A stretch of DNA of 64,000 nucleotides from Nomia melanderi (GCF_051020985.1 NC_135009.1:11540606-11604605), one strand, 5' to 3'. Shown: positions 1 to 11,230, counted from the stretch's first letter. Translations and numbers: made by a program. Notes: generated from the letters alone by a model not told the origin.

Positions 1-576
1 TAAATTTCTCGTCAGTCTTCTCATCTGATAAACCTATATAAAATTCGCAATCAAGTGATTACCTTAGCTCCGGAGGCCACCTTAGAAGAGATTGTAAAAT
101 AATTTCGATTCGGTTCATCGACAGGCTGGATGGCGACGGTGGTCTGATCGAGCAATCGCGAGCCTCGCTCCCCCCGTAAGATACAACCGACGCCCGGCGA
201 ACGTCAGCTTTGACAAGATTGCCGTCGGTAAACCGCGTAATTGTCCCCATCGAGGGGACATCGCAGGGGTTCGTTACGATTTAATGAGTTCACTTTTTCT
301 TCCTCGGGACATTGAGCACGGGGTGAAGTTCGAACGTATCTCCCTGGTCGATTGAACGGACGGCACTCTTTATCTGGCCGTCGATCGATTCGTCTTCGCC
401 TCTAATGAGCCGGAACCGCCCCCCACGTCAACCGTGTTCGATAAATTATCGATTTAATATTTATCGTGGCCCCAGGAACCACGAATCTGGGTCTCGGATA
501 TTATTAGTCAAGAATATAGGAACCGCATTTCTATGAACTTCATTTTCATCTGACCTACTATGTCTAATGGTTCATT
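1..576. other. Non-coding stretch, no feature seen
   Basis: This stretch has mixed AT-rich and CpG-containing sequence. The only open frame of note is a 63-codon one on the minus strand with no recognisable motif. I see no repeat, RNA gene or splice-bounded exon that I can support. Confidence 0.5.
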
Positions 577-987
577 GATATACTGTCAATTATTCGTCAC
601 TTAATTCGATAGATGATGCACTAAAGAACCTAGATACAATAGGTAAACACATAATCTCACACTTCGCACAGACAGATGCTCCATCATAAACACACGATTC
701 ATTCACAAAACATACCCAAACAACCTCAAACATTCGCACACTCGACGTTTCCTCAAACTCTCAAATCTAAACGTCTCAACGTTCTAGAACACTCCACCAA
801 CAAACCAGTCCCCAAGCACTCTCAAACCACGTCAAACCTTTTCAAACTCACCCATTCTACCTCTGCTCAAACAAATTAGCGATCGCCGATACACAGGCGT
901 TCGCGCCGTCAGGCTAAAAACGGAGTGAAATCAATCAAAGCATTATGAAATTCGCATGAGCCGTCTCTTTGTAGTCTCGCTCTTGAC
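577..987. repeat. 425-bp tandem duplication, copy 1
   Basis: This segment is repeated almost exactly 425 bp downstream (992-1412). The match runs from TGTCAATTATTCGTCAC-like sequence through a strand-asymmetric, CTCAAAC-rich core to GCCGTCTCTTTGTAGTC. The central 204 bp (676-879) stays open in both copies and would encode a 67-residue peptide. The two copies differ there at five bases: one silent and four that change three residues (V/I, L/P, T/A), so there is no sign of protein-level constraint. The copies also differ by a small indel near their left ends. I read this as a non-coding tandem duplication of moderate age. Confidence 0.85.
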
Positions 988-991
988 TTAA

Positions 992-1412
992 TATAGTGTC
1001 AATTGACGTAATTATTCGTCACTTAATTCGATAGACGATGCACTAAAAAATCTATATCGCACAATAGGTAAACACATAATCTCACACTTCGCACAGACAG
1101 ATGCTCCATCATAAACACACGATTCATTCACAAAACATACCCAAACAACCTCAAACATTCGCACACTCGACGTTCCCTCAAACTCTCAAATCTAAACGTC
1201 TCAACATTCCAGAACACTCCGCTAACAAACCAGTCCCCAAGCACTCTCAAACCACGTCAAACCTTTTCAAACTCACCCATTCTACCTCTGCTCAAACAAA
1301 TTAGCGATCGCCGATACACAAGCGTTCGCACCGTCGGGCTAAAAACGAAGTGAAATCAATCAAAGCATTATGAAATTCGCATGAGCCGTCCCTTTGTAGT
1401 CGCGCTATTGAC
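992..1412. repeat. 425-bp tandem duplication, copy 2
   Basis: This is the second copy of the segment at 577-987, in direct orientation and adjacent. Relative to copy 1 it carries about ten extra bases near its left end, where TGTCAATT is followed by GACGTAATTATTCG. It ends in GCCGTCCCTTTGTAGTCGCG. No terminal inverted repeats or target duplication are visible, so local duplication is more likely than transposition. Confidence 0.85.
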
Positions 1413-1647
1413 GCGCGTCGACACGGCAGGAACAGGGTTGAACACGATCCGAAGAACACACGGGTCTTCCGGCGGATACCGCGGTGGCGCGGGCGCGCGT
1501 ACGCCGCCGTCAAATATAGAGATAGCGGTTCGGAAGCTGGTCGCCTCTCGGTGCCACCGGTAGAAGGACGTTGGATTTATGTCCTATTCATTACGTAGCG
1601 ACACAGGGACGCGGTGTCACACGCCGCAAATGCACGTGGGCGTGTGC

Positions 1648-1662
1648 GGGGGGGGGGGGGGG
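1648..1662 (+). repeat. Poly-G run (15 G)
   Basis: Fifteen consecutive G residues lie on the plus strand in a CpG-rich context. Runs this long are prone to length error in sequencing, and the exact count may not be biological. Confidence 0.9.
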
Positions 1663-1792
1663 TTGAGAGTCCGGTACAGTGCGCGGCGTGCCATCGATCC
1701 CGCGTTACTCTCTCGTTCTCCCCCTCGCGCCTTTCTCTCACTCCCTCTCTATCTGTTCGCATCTGCTGGTACCGGCGTGTTTACTGTGCGAC

Positions 1793-1815
1793 GAGAGAGA
1801 GAGAGAGAGAGAGAG
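1793..1815. repeat. (GA)n microsatellite
   Basis: About eleven GA dinucleotides in an uninterrupted run, within pyrimidine- and purine-rich flanks. Confidence 0.9.
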
Positions 1816-3087
1816 CAGGCTGTTTGTTCGCTAGGACGGCACGCAGCCACGGTTCACCGTTACGTGGCGATACATTAATGACAGCCGGACGTCGCAACTG
1901 CGCGCTGGATAACGGCTGCGCCGGATGTCGAGCTTTCCGGGTGGATGGGGCGGGATGCGACTTGTTTTCTTAACCCTTTGCCCTGTGACGCGTCGCGTGC
2001 ATCGATCCCGGCAATCGCCGGATGAGGACGTAGCTTGCTGTCGATGGATAGGCTGCGTTGGGAAATCGATTCCCCAGGGAGGGATTAACGTTGGCTTTTT
2101 TGGGATGGAGTGCTGTTTGAAGATTGATTAGCGACAGATTGGAATTAGATTGCTCGTGGAACGGTTGTTGCTCGGGTTGTTACGTCTTCGTGTATCGCGA
2201 TGTAATTCGATGATCGCGTTTTCATTGCGTTGCAGATGCTTTTATATTTCACGAGAGTGTGCACTTAGCGATTCTTCGGTGCTTTGATTGTTTATATAAA
2301 CCAGAGATGGAAGTTGGAATTATGGCAGTCGGAAAGTTAGTCTTCAGCTTTTGAAGAGTAAAAGGAAAGATGACTATATACTCTAGTATCTCGCATCCCC
2401 TATTTCTCCAGTGTCGCGGTTGATTAAAAAGTTCTCAATATTTACTCAAAACCGTAGTTTCGGTTTCCTCAAAGCTGGAGGACACGTCCCAGGTGAACGT
2501 TATCCTTCGGTGCGCGTTCTAAATTTTCTAATCGATCCTCGATGGACATCGTACGTCGATCACCCGGCCAATAGACAAAGCAAGGGTCCGCAAGCTATCC
2601 GTGTCCGGATAGCTCGGACAATGGCCGTGTGTGTCGGTGCGTCACGATTTTCGAACAAAGTGTCGCGGCGCAGGGACAGTCGATAGCGCGCACCGGTGAA
2701 AAGCGTGGCGGCGACGGACCCGATGTCAAACGCGCGTTCGCCAGGCGCCGCGCACCGGATACTCGGTTAAATAGTCGTGCGGATGGCCGCGGCGGTGGCC
2801 GATGGCTCCCCGTTCATTTACTCTGGCTCCCTGCGAACTTGGTTCCTCCACTCGCTCTGCGCACTGGACCACACAGAGATTCTGGCTGATAAAAAATTTG
2901 TATTTGTCGGAGAGAGATTTCTATGCGAACTTTTCAGGTGTGCTTCTAAAGAGATGTTGATCTGTGAATAGATGATTTGGGATGGGAGAAATTTTAGATT
3001 GTGTTTTCCATGTTGCGTTGGAGAGGTTTTGGGGAATTGTTGATCTGCTTCGGTTGTTTGGAGAGGAGGGACTTGGGATTTTATTAA

Positions 3088-3555
3088 TTTAGTAAGTTAG
3101 TAAGTTAGTAAGTTAGTCACTCAGTAACTCAGTAATTCAGTAATTCAGTAATTCAGTAACTCAATAATTCAGTAATTCAGTAATTCAGTAATTCAGTAAT
3201 TCAGTAATTCAGTAATTCAGTAACTTAGTGATTTAGTGATTTAGTGACTTAGTGACTTAGTGACTTAGTGACTTAGTGACTTAGTGACTTAGTGACTTAG
3301 TGACTTAGTAACTTAGTAACTTAGTAACTTAGTAACTTAGTAACTTATTAACTTATTAACTTATTAACTTAGTAACTTAGTAACTTAGTAACTTAGTAAT
3401 TTAGTATTTTAGTAACTTAGTAACTTAGTAACTTACTAACGTAGTGATTCAATAATCTAGTAATCTACTAATATATTAATATAGCAATCTAATAATCCAG
3501 CAACCTAATAATTCAGCAATCTAATAATCTAACAATATAGTAATCTATCACTTCA
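3088..3555. repeat. Octamer satellite-like array (TAATTCAG / TGACTTAG / TAACTTAG)
   Basis: An 8-bp unit repeats for roughly 460 bp. The array is organised in homogeneous blocks: TTAGTAAG first, then TAATTCAG about ten times, then TGACTTAG about nine times, then TAACTTAG, with a short TAACTTAT block inside it. The right end decays into AATCTAATA-like units with irregular spacing. The block structure fits local spread of variants by slippage or unequal exchange. The unit is not the insect telomere repeat TTAGG. The same 8-bp periodicity recurs with different units at 29.75-30.11 kb. Confidence 0.9.
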
Positions 3556-5379
3556 ACAATTCATTTTCTTACCAAACAGAAAATAGCTAAACTGATAATA
3601 CACTCATAACGCTACATTTCAGAGACGAACGAGCTCCGGCTAAAATTGTCCAAACGGCAGATTCCCGACATTCCCTGAATCTTCAAATTTCATTTATTCA
3701 AATAACTGAAAAATTCCAACATTTTTTCACCTACTAACCACCACACTATCCCATACCCCTGTTTCGCGGGCATCCGCAACGCGTCAATGCCGTGGTACAC
3801 AGTGATCGCGAAACACGCGCGTCGAGAACGGTGGATCATCGCGCGGCGCGGCGTACAATGGCGGCCACGCGGGTCACTGCCGCCCACAAAGAGGATCGCG
3901 CCCGCAGAGCACCCGGTTCCCCGCTGCAGGCCCGTACACCGCCGCCGACGAGAAATCGCCGGACCGGAATATACTCGGGGGCAAGCTAGCTACCAGCTTG
4001 ACGCACACGCTCCCATCGTAATTCAGCGGGAATGGTCCCCCGGCTATCAAACGCGACGATACCCGTGTGCCAGCCGGAGCTGAACCAACAGACCTCCCTT
4101 CCCCTCCCTCTCTTTCTCTATGGACACGCCGCTGCTAGTCGTTTCGAAATGGCCGCCTGTGAAGTGGTTGTTGTTCGATCTTCCTGCTGACCAGGGGGCT
4201 ACCCGTTAAATCGGGAAAAATAGGAATTTACGTTCCACGAATCGGTTCTCCCCTATAAACAACCTACACATGGATCTCTGGGGTGTCTAGTTTGGATATT
4301 TTCCGCTGTCGAGTATATATTTCGGAGTGTTCGGCTTTCCGAGGTGTTTATTTAGGTATTTACTGGCTTCAGAGTATATCACTCCGATATATGGATCGTT
4401 AGAGTGCTTATTTTAGGTATTTCTTAACTCTCAGATTGTTATGTAGCGTTAGACTATAGATTCCTGAGGATTTAGTTTCTTTATAGATATGAGACTCGAG
4501 AAATTGAGAGTTTATCAAATCTCAATCCTCTGAATACCTATAGATATCTATATTTTACTAGCGTCTCCGAACTCCACGCGAAATGATCGATATCTCCGTT
4601 GTTATCTCTAAAACTTCCAGACGTCCCGTTTCTTTCTCCAGCGATCCGTCATCCCCTCGCGAAAAGACTTCGACAAATCGCTCAAACTCGAAGCACCCAG
4701 TCCTCAGTCTGGTAAATTAGTGCCCGCTATCCAATACAAGCCAGAAAACGGATTTTCCTCCCGGATGAACATCCCGAGCGGAGGATCTCGCGCGTCCCAT
4801 CCCCCTCCGCTCGTCACTTCCGGCGGGGTAAACCGGCTTACCGAGGAACTTTTATCGCGCGTCAGAAATTCAGCCGCCCCTCGCGACGAACGACAGAAGC
4901 CGGGCGTGTGTTATCGAGATATCGGATCGCTCGATACCGAGGAATCGATAGCATTGTCCCCCCGCCCGCCTCTCGCCAGCCAGTCACCCTCCCAGGTTTT
5001 CGGAGAACCGCATCACCGGCTCAACCTTCTCCGATGCGGGCAAAGAAACGGCGCGAGAGAGGTTTATTAAGGCACTCCGCTTCTTAGGAATTCACCAGCG
5101 ACTATCGGTGTCAAATATTTAATACCTTATCGGAAGGATCGCGGAGTTTCAGCGAAGGAGATTGCCGTTCGGCTCCACTTCTCGGTAATTCGTTAAAGGA
5201 GTTCGTGACGTTCAAAGAAATTGGGAAGGAAGAGTCGAGGACTAGTAAAGCGTAACTGTTATTTCTGGCATTGCGGATCTCTCGAATGCCAAAGAATAAG
5301 CCAATAGTTCCCTGCACTCATCGTAGATGATAATCTGCTTCAACGTGTATGATAAGTTCATCCCTAAAGAAAGATCGAA
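3556..5379. other. Non-coding stretch, no recognised gene
   Basis: It starts AT-rich, becomes CpG-rich around 3780-4080 and 4720-5070, and is AT-rich again in between. Open frames of 98 codons (3787-4083, plus) and 116 codons (4720-5070, plus) lie in the CpG-rich parts. Their peptides are rich in Arg, Pro and Ser, show no domain I recognise, and overlap other frames. I treat them as chance frames. Confidence 0.5.
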
Positions 5380-5902
5380 GAAATTTGTCGAAACTTTTGG
5401 TAGAGGTAAATAAGAGTCACTGAATTCTTCAATGAAAATGCTGAATGAAATGTTATAGCTGTGTAACTTCTACAAATTACTAAAAGAAATTTGTCAAAAC
5501 TTTTGGAAAAGGTAAATAAGAGTTACTGAATTCTTCAATGAAAATGCTGAATGAAATGTTATGGCTGTGTAATTTCTACAAATTATTAAAAGAAACTTGT
5601 TAAAATTTTTGGAAAAGATAAATAAGAGTTACTGAATTCTTGAATGAAAATGCTGAATGAAATGTTATGGCTGTGTAACTTCTACAAATTACTAAAAGAA
5701 ATTTGTCAAAACTTTTGGAAAAGGTAAATAAGAGTCACTGAATTCTTTAATGGAAAGGCTAAACGAAATGTTATGGCTGTGTAACTTCTACAAATTACTA
5801 AAAGAAATTTGTCAAAACTTTTGGAAAAGATAAATAAGAGTCACTGAATTCTTCAATGAAAATGCTGAATGAATTATAGCTTGGTAACTTCTACAAATTA
5901 CA
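5380..5902. repeat. 106-bp tandem array, five units
   Basis: Units begin at 5380, 5486, 5592, 5698 and 5804 with an exact 106-bp period; the last unit is slightly shortened. Each starts GAAATTTGTCAAAACTTTTG, passes through AGAGTCACTGAATTC and ends CTTCTACAAATTACTAAAA. Units differ at only a few positions each. The fourth unit has the most private changes near its middle (5751-5766). No inverted terminal repeats are seen, so this is a minisatellite-type tandem array rather than a transposon. Confidence 0.95.
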
Positions 5903-6897
5903 GTAATTTCACCTATCAATGTCTAATTTTCGAAGTCCAAGCAAGTTAGATAACACATTGCTAATACGTTACCAGCCACGAACGTTAAAACATTCGGAAA
6001 CGCTCGCAACTGGAATCTCTCATTCCCACACGTGTCCGACACTACGGTTCGAGAGCCCTGCGCTCAGAAGGCAAGTTCAGAACGACCCTCGTGCACGCGC
6101 GTGCCCGGCCGCATTACCAACATCAGCGAGCTACCTAACAAACGAGACTCCGCGCGATGCTCGGAACTGATCGTAATTTTTTTTTATTTCTAGTTGAAAA
6201 GTCTCGTTTGCTCGACGCGATAGGAGACACTCCCGCCGTGTTAACGACGGTAGACGGAACACGCGTGACCCCCGACCCCCTGACCCCTCGCCGTCCCTTC
6301 CACATGGAGACCGTGCACCGGCGCTCTTCTACAAGCCCGTAAAAAGATATAAAATATCGCGTGGTTTTTTCTCGTTTCTGATAAAACGGGTTACTACTGC
6401 GCACATAAATTTTACTACACGGGGGCCAGATGAAATGTGCGACCCACCCCCCGCCGCCGTGTTCCGACCCTGTCCGTATTTTCCATCCCGGTACCGGGAT
6501 TCTGTTGGGATTTCGGTCCTCTCTTTTTTTCTCGCGGCGGAACGTCGATACTCGCTCGAAACTGGTAATGGAAACATGAATTTTAGATGGCCCGGAAGAT
6601 TCTGTTAATGGTCATCCCTTGCATCTGGGTTTCCGCGGCCACGTTTCCGCGTGCATCGGCCGTGGGCGGGGCGGGCGCTGGCCGCACATTCGCGGAGAGC
6701 GAATGGAAAAAAGCTCTGTCTATTCCTTGACGAGGCCGGGAAATAGAGAGGAACCGGGTTGACGAGAATTTCGTTACGTTTTTGCGACTCTCCGTTGTCT
6801 AGGTGCGAAGGGAATTCCGCGCGTCGGAAGAAAGTCGTCTGAAATATTCGCTGAAATATCGCTGTTAGAGGATTGATGCAGAAATAGTATTGAAATA
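5903..6897. other. Non-coding stretch, no feature seen
   Basis: Overlapping open frames of 60-123 codons occur on both strands. The largest (6605-6976, minus) runs into the MITE at 6898 and so is not a conserved frame. The poly-T at 6178-6185 is short. Nothing here is recognisable as an exon or RNA gene. Confidence 0.5.
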
Positions 6898-7378
6898 TTA
6901 ACCTTTTGCACTCGGAAGTATTCCGTTGGAAATATTTCACATTTAACTGGACAAAGACGATGTTTTTTGAAATCAACGCAGAGAAATCACAAGTAAATTG
7001 AGAAACAAAGCTTTTTTATCCCAATTTCACGCAACGATTCGTTGTACATAGATCAATGTTAATCCTTTGCACTCGAGAGGCGACTCTCAGTCACCGCTTG
7101 ATTCGATACAGCGAAACTACGAAGTTGAATATTGAGTATTTTAAATTAAACTTTGTATCGCTACAGGAAGTATGTAAATAAAATAGCTTTGTCGCTTAAT
7201 TTATGTGTAAATTTTCGTTAAATTAGTTTCAAACAATGTCGTCTGTATTTCGTCGAAAAATGATAAATATTTCCAATGAAAAAATTTCGATTGCGAAGGG
7301 TTAAATATCAAATTTCATAGTTTTACTGCGTCAAATCGAGTGGTGACTGACAGTCACCTCTCGGGTGCAAAGATTTAA
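6898..7378 (+). mobile_element. Family A TTAA MITE, interrupted by a second family A copy
   Basis: The left end is TTAACCTTTTGCACTCGG and the right end reads in reverse complement as TTAAATCTTTGCACCCG. The body is split: the left part is 6898-7058 and the right part is 7305-7378, with another family A element between them flanked by TTAA on both sides. Joined, the parts would be about 239 bp. Other A copies (for example 26415-26638) have an intact TTAAATAT(C/T)AAATTT at the corresponding site, which shows that the inner element landed in a native TTAA. Near the right end is the hairpin GGTGACT-GAC-AGTCACC. CCC-type ends and TTAA duplication are typical of piggyBac-like elements; the family assignment is inference. 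Confidence 0.85.
7059..7304 (-). mobile_element. Family A TTAA MITE, nested insertion
   Basis: This 246-bp element lies in inverted orientation inside the family A copy at 6898-7378. Ends are TTAATCCTTTGCACTCGAG on the left and, in reverse complement, TTAACCCTTCGCAATCG on the right. TTAA occurs at both boundaries (7059-7062 and 7301-7304), as expected from a 4-bp target duplication. A subterminal hairpin, GGCGACT-CTC-AGTCACC, sits beside the left end with one mismatched pair. No coding capacity. Confidence 0.88.
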
Positions 7379-8571
7379 CTGTTACGAAAACCATTAGCGT
7401 GTTACGTGTCACTTCTCCTCTAGTAAAGATACAAAGCAAGAATTAATTATTTGGTATGAGAATTCTTACGTTACCCTATTACCTACTCATTCACGCTACC
7501 GAAAATTCGTGTTTGAAATCAATTATCCGACAAGTCATAATTATTGTCTTGCAATTTGAACGCTCCGTTGACCGGCATGAGCAATAGCACTTCGGTTTAC
7601 GAACGGTTTCTATTTGTTATGTAGAACATCACGTTAAACTCGCGACGAGAATTTTAAATCCTACGAATCTAAGTGTTATTCATTTGTTTTTCATACGAAG
7701 CAGATATCGCCTGTTATCAATTTAACCAAAGAGGATCGAATTAAAAGTTATAACAAAAATACCATCGAAATAAATTGACACATTTTCCAATAACGCCTTC
7801 AAATAAATTAGCAGCCGAATGAAATCAACTCGACGTTGCTCCCGAATCAACGCGTCGAAAGTACACATTAAATATAGTCCTGGCTCGTCGTCGCCGCGCG
7901 TTTCCGCGGAAACTTTAATTTCATTGTTATTTGCCGAACGATCGTGGAAAGCGTCGGAGCGGCGTCGATTCGCCGATCATTCCGCACGGGAAAGGGGAAG
8001 TTCTCCGTTCGCTCGGCCGTCGGTGCAATAAATAAATGTTATCGTTGCCGTTGGAGCGATTAAAACGGAACCGCCGTCAACCAGCGTCGTTTAGAGGCGC
8101 GGCCCGTGACAAAGCCCACTTGTTACGGAAATATTTCCCCTGGTCCGTTGTATATCCAAGGTGAGCAAACAAACGGAAAAAAGGGGGGGGGAGAGTCTGT
8201 CGGGGGCGTCGCTCCTTCGCGGAACCGGAAGAACGTGAATCCTCCCGTCCCATCGGCGCTATCGCGCCGTTACTCTCGCGGAAAATGTCACGGGTGCGCG
8301 CGAACATAGGAAGTCGGTCGACGCGTGAAATTTATGTACCGTTCGTCGCTAGGGGTTCCGAAGGAATTTTGATTGTTATTAGGCAGTGGGCCGTTTCGAG
8401 GCGCGGATACATTGGCGAATGATTCGTGACGTTTTTGTTTTATAAACGTTCTCGCGGCGTGTGCGAATGCAGCTGAGATTGCCGGGGGAAAGTTCGCTTG
8501 CGATGGTAATGAGAAATGGAAAACACACGTCTGAAACACAGTAAAATAAAATAAAATAACATTGAGTGAAA
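7379..8571. other. Non-coding stretch, no feature seen
   Basis: AT-rich to about 7800, then CpG-rich to about 8480. Short overlapping frames occur on both strands around 8077-8309 and 8288-8593, with no recognisable domain. A short AAAAT repeat (about 8540-8558) lies just before the element at 8572. Confidence 0.5.
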
Positions 8572-8764
8572 TTGAGACTAGATTTACGGACATTTGTTCT
8601 ATACTTTGTTCTATTGTTCCTAGAGAACTACGTGTTCGTTTATATAAATTGCGAGAATTGTAGCTTCAACAGAGTATTATCAAGATCGACTGAAACTATT
8701 ACTGAATAATGTTTAAAAAATTCAATATCCGTCAAATTGACGGGCTCCGTAAGCCTAGTGTTAA
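8572..8764. mobile_element. Family H TTAA MITE
   Basis: Left end TTGAGACTAGATTTACGGA; right end in reverse complement TTAACACTAGGCTTACGGA, matching at 15 of 19 positions. The left TTAA has mutated to TTGA. Next to the right end is a short palindrome, CCGTCAAATTGACGG. A related partial copy lies at about 37370-37451, sharing AATAATGTTTAAAA and the subterminal region. The element is 193 bp with no coding capacity. TTAA insertion is clear, but the ends are not the usual piggyBac type. Confidence 0.65.
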
Positions 8765-9828
8765 ATGAACTAAAATAATACAACGAAATAAAACGAGGTC
8801 AACGAAAATACTCCTAACTAAACTAAATCCGCTACGAAACAATTAGTCCGCCGCAAACAAGAAATTCCGCGTTCAGAATGAAACTCAAGAATCTCCTCAA
8901 ATATTCTCCATTCCCAATCAACGATGTACACGACACAAGTCTCCCTCGCGTCGAAAGAATCTCACTCGACAATCGGCGTCAACCGAAGTTAACGTATAAA
9001 ATAAAAACGTGATTCCTCGACGAAATGAAAAAAAAAAAAGACCTTTCTTCCAAATTACACGCGGAGGAGCAGCCTTCAATCCGGACGAACATCAAACGCG
9101 TTGATCAAAGGGTGTCCCGCCAATCAGCGAATCCCCGAAAATGTTTTCGATTTTCGTGCGCACCCGCCCGCCGCCCTTCCAGCCCCGCCGCCGCTCCTCG
9201 CGCAAATGACAGAGACCCCTCGCGCGGATATTATGATTTTTAATTCGCCGCGCGAATCGACGGACCGACCGGCGCTCCCGTGATTTCATAATTTTAACCG
9301 GTCGGCCGGGGGGAGCCGGGAACAAAGGCGCGCCCTAATCATTGATTTTCACGGGCCCGCGATGGCGGAAAATCGTTTGCGGTGAATCACATCTAAACAC
9401 AACAATGGGGTATATGATCAACAATAGGCGTATTGTTTCCTCCGTCATCATCGATTCCGCGGCTTGCGATTCCATCATCGGAACCCTGGGAACCGAAACA
9501 ACAAAGGCCATTTCCAATCACCGATACGCTGTTCTCGCATCTTTCGCCCTGCCCCCCGGCGTCGCCGACGATCCTCCTGTCGTCGCGGATCCCTTTCCTG
9601 CCCGGGCCGCTTTTTTTCCGCGTTCTCAGCTAATACGGGACGCGTAGCCTCGCACAATGCCTCGATAATCTCCGCGGTTGTCGAGGGTGAAAGTTCTCCC
9701 GTCGATGATCGTGACGTCGCGATCGATTTCGCTCGCTCGGCTCCCGCGACTGGCCGGATGCAGCATGGCACGCATGGGAGAGAGGTAAATGCTTGCGAAT
9801 ATTAACCCCTTGCTTTATGATATACTTC
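8765..9828. other. Non-coding stretch with CpG-rich centre
   Basis: The part from about 9060 to 9780 is CpG-rich and carries five or more mutually overlapping open frames of 60-113 codons on both strands. This is the pattern expected of stop-poor GC-rich DNA rather than of a gene. A poly-A run of ten lies at about 9030. TTAACCCCTTGC at 9803 resembles a TTAA-element end but has no partner. Confidence 0.5.
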
Positions 9829-10075
9829 TTAACGCATTAAGGACCGCTCTCGAGTTTTCTCGTGCTTCGCGCCTTAAAAAAAGTACCAGAAATGAATAAA
9901 AACCAATTTTTGAAATAATTGCCTAGGGTACATCCTATTTTACAATTTCTGAAAGTTTCGCAAAAATTGCTTCATAAATGAAAAAGTAATGGGGATTCTA
10001 GTAACGTGCAAGCTTGCCCAAAAACGTGCGCTCCTAGGCGTATTATAGATTTCTTAGCGGTCCTTAATGTGTTAA
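9829..10075. mobile_element. Family C TTAA MITE
   Basis: A complete 247-bp element. The left end is TTAACGCATTAAGGACCGCT and the right end in reverse complement is TTAACACATTAAGGACCGCT, a 20-bp terminal inverted repeat with one mismatch. TTAA is present at both ends. The interior is AT-rich and non-coding. No second copy is seen in the window. It may be a piggyBac-like or other TTAA-specific element. Confidence 0.85.
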
Positions 10076-11230
10076 TTATGGTCGATGAAACTGCTGTAGG
10101 AAGTTCGGTGTTGTCGGTAATGGGGAATGTTCGAAATGCTTAAAGTTAATGGCAACGACGATTTATTAACTGAAACTGTAACGGAGAGCACTAACAATTT
10201 CCGTCTATGTTCGTTTCAAAGTGTAATTATTGATAACAGGGAAATAATATTCAATTTGAAAACATTATTTGAAGAAATAATATTCCTTGAAACACAAAAC
10301 CTTCATCAGATGAAGATAAATTATATATCAATTGCTTAAATAACGGAAAAAAGGAAACTATGATCTGATATCTTGCTGTGAGAGTAATCAAATTACTTGT
10401 TTGCAGCATAGTCTTCCAAGTATAACATTATCATACATTTAAATTCTGACACGATGTTATAAGGCAACGGGTCAACACTGGAGCTATCCACTAAAGTGGT
10501 AATTAGTTTGTGGAATTTTCGGTGGATTTATATATCCGAGTTTAGGAAACTGGGATTAAAAGGAATTTGATTTTCTACGTGAGTAATTCGGATCAGGTTA
10601 TTGCGAATATTCTCCGTTTCGGTAGTTCGTTATTGGATCGTAAATTTCGATACGCTAGGCACTGCGAAACGCTAAACAAATTCGAACGACTCCGAATTAA
10701 AAACTTCCGGGCGCACTGAGAAACTTTTCGTTTTAATCTGAATTTAGTTATTCCTTCGCGAAAGAAGTCGCACTGCGGAGGTGTCCGAACTTTCATCTCG
10801 GTTTCCTTATGTATTCCTTCTTATGACGTCATCGGTACGCTCTATATCGAGCATGTGCAATTCAATTCAAACATCCGAAAGAAAACACTTCATCTATCCG
10901 CGTTTAGTCAATGAAAAACCTTTCTATACTAACTCTATTCTTCCAATTGTGTTCTCAACAATCTGAATTCCCATAATAATCCACAGTCTATCGATAAACA
11001 ATAATCCTTCGTTAGCATTGGCAACTAACACTTCGTCAAAGACCCGATCGAGAAGATCAATAGAGAAAAACGTTATAACATTTCTCAGATTTTTTATTTC
11101 CCTTCTTCAGGATCAGCTGAATATTTAAGAAACAGTAAAGTAAAAGTTTCACGAGAGAGACAACCTTTTAGCACAAAATTCGCACATGGCAAATGCAATA
11201 ATTTAAAACTATATATTCCAACTTCCTTCA
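10076..11230. other. AT-rich non-coding stretch
   Basis: No repeat or gene is supported. A sequence resembling a family B end (TCAACACTGGAGCTATCC at about 10471) may be an old fragment, but no partner end is visible. Confidence 0.45.

Larger units (their letters stand above)
1413..3087. other. CpG-rich non-coding stretch with simple repeats
   Basis: Apart from the G run and the GA microsatellite listed separately, I see no supported feature. Several short open frames overlap on both strands between 1577 and 1973. Their predicted peptides are dominated by the G run and the GA repeat (runs of Gly and of Arg-Glu), so they are compositional artefacts. TTAACCCTTTGCC at about 1971 resembles one end of the TTAA elements found elsewhere in the window, but I cannot find a partner end. 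Confidence 0.5.

Noticed and set aside
676..1304. A pair of nearly identical 67-codon frames suggesting a small duplicated gene
   Set aside because: Four of the five base differences change amino acids, and the whole duplicated block, not just the frame, is repeated. No start context or related protein is recognised.
5380..5902. Regularly spaced repeats resembling a CRISPR array
   Set aside because: The whole 106-bp unit is conserved with no variable spacers, and the setting is eukaryotic.
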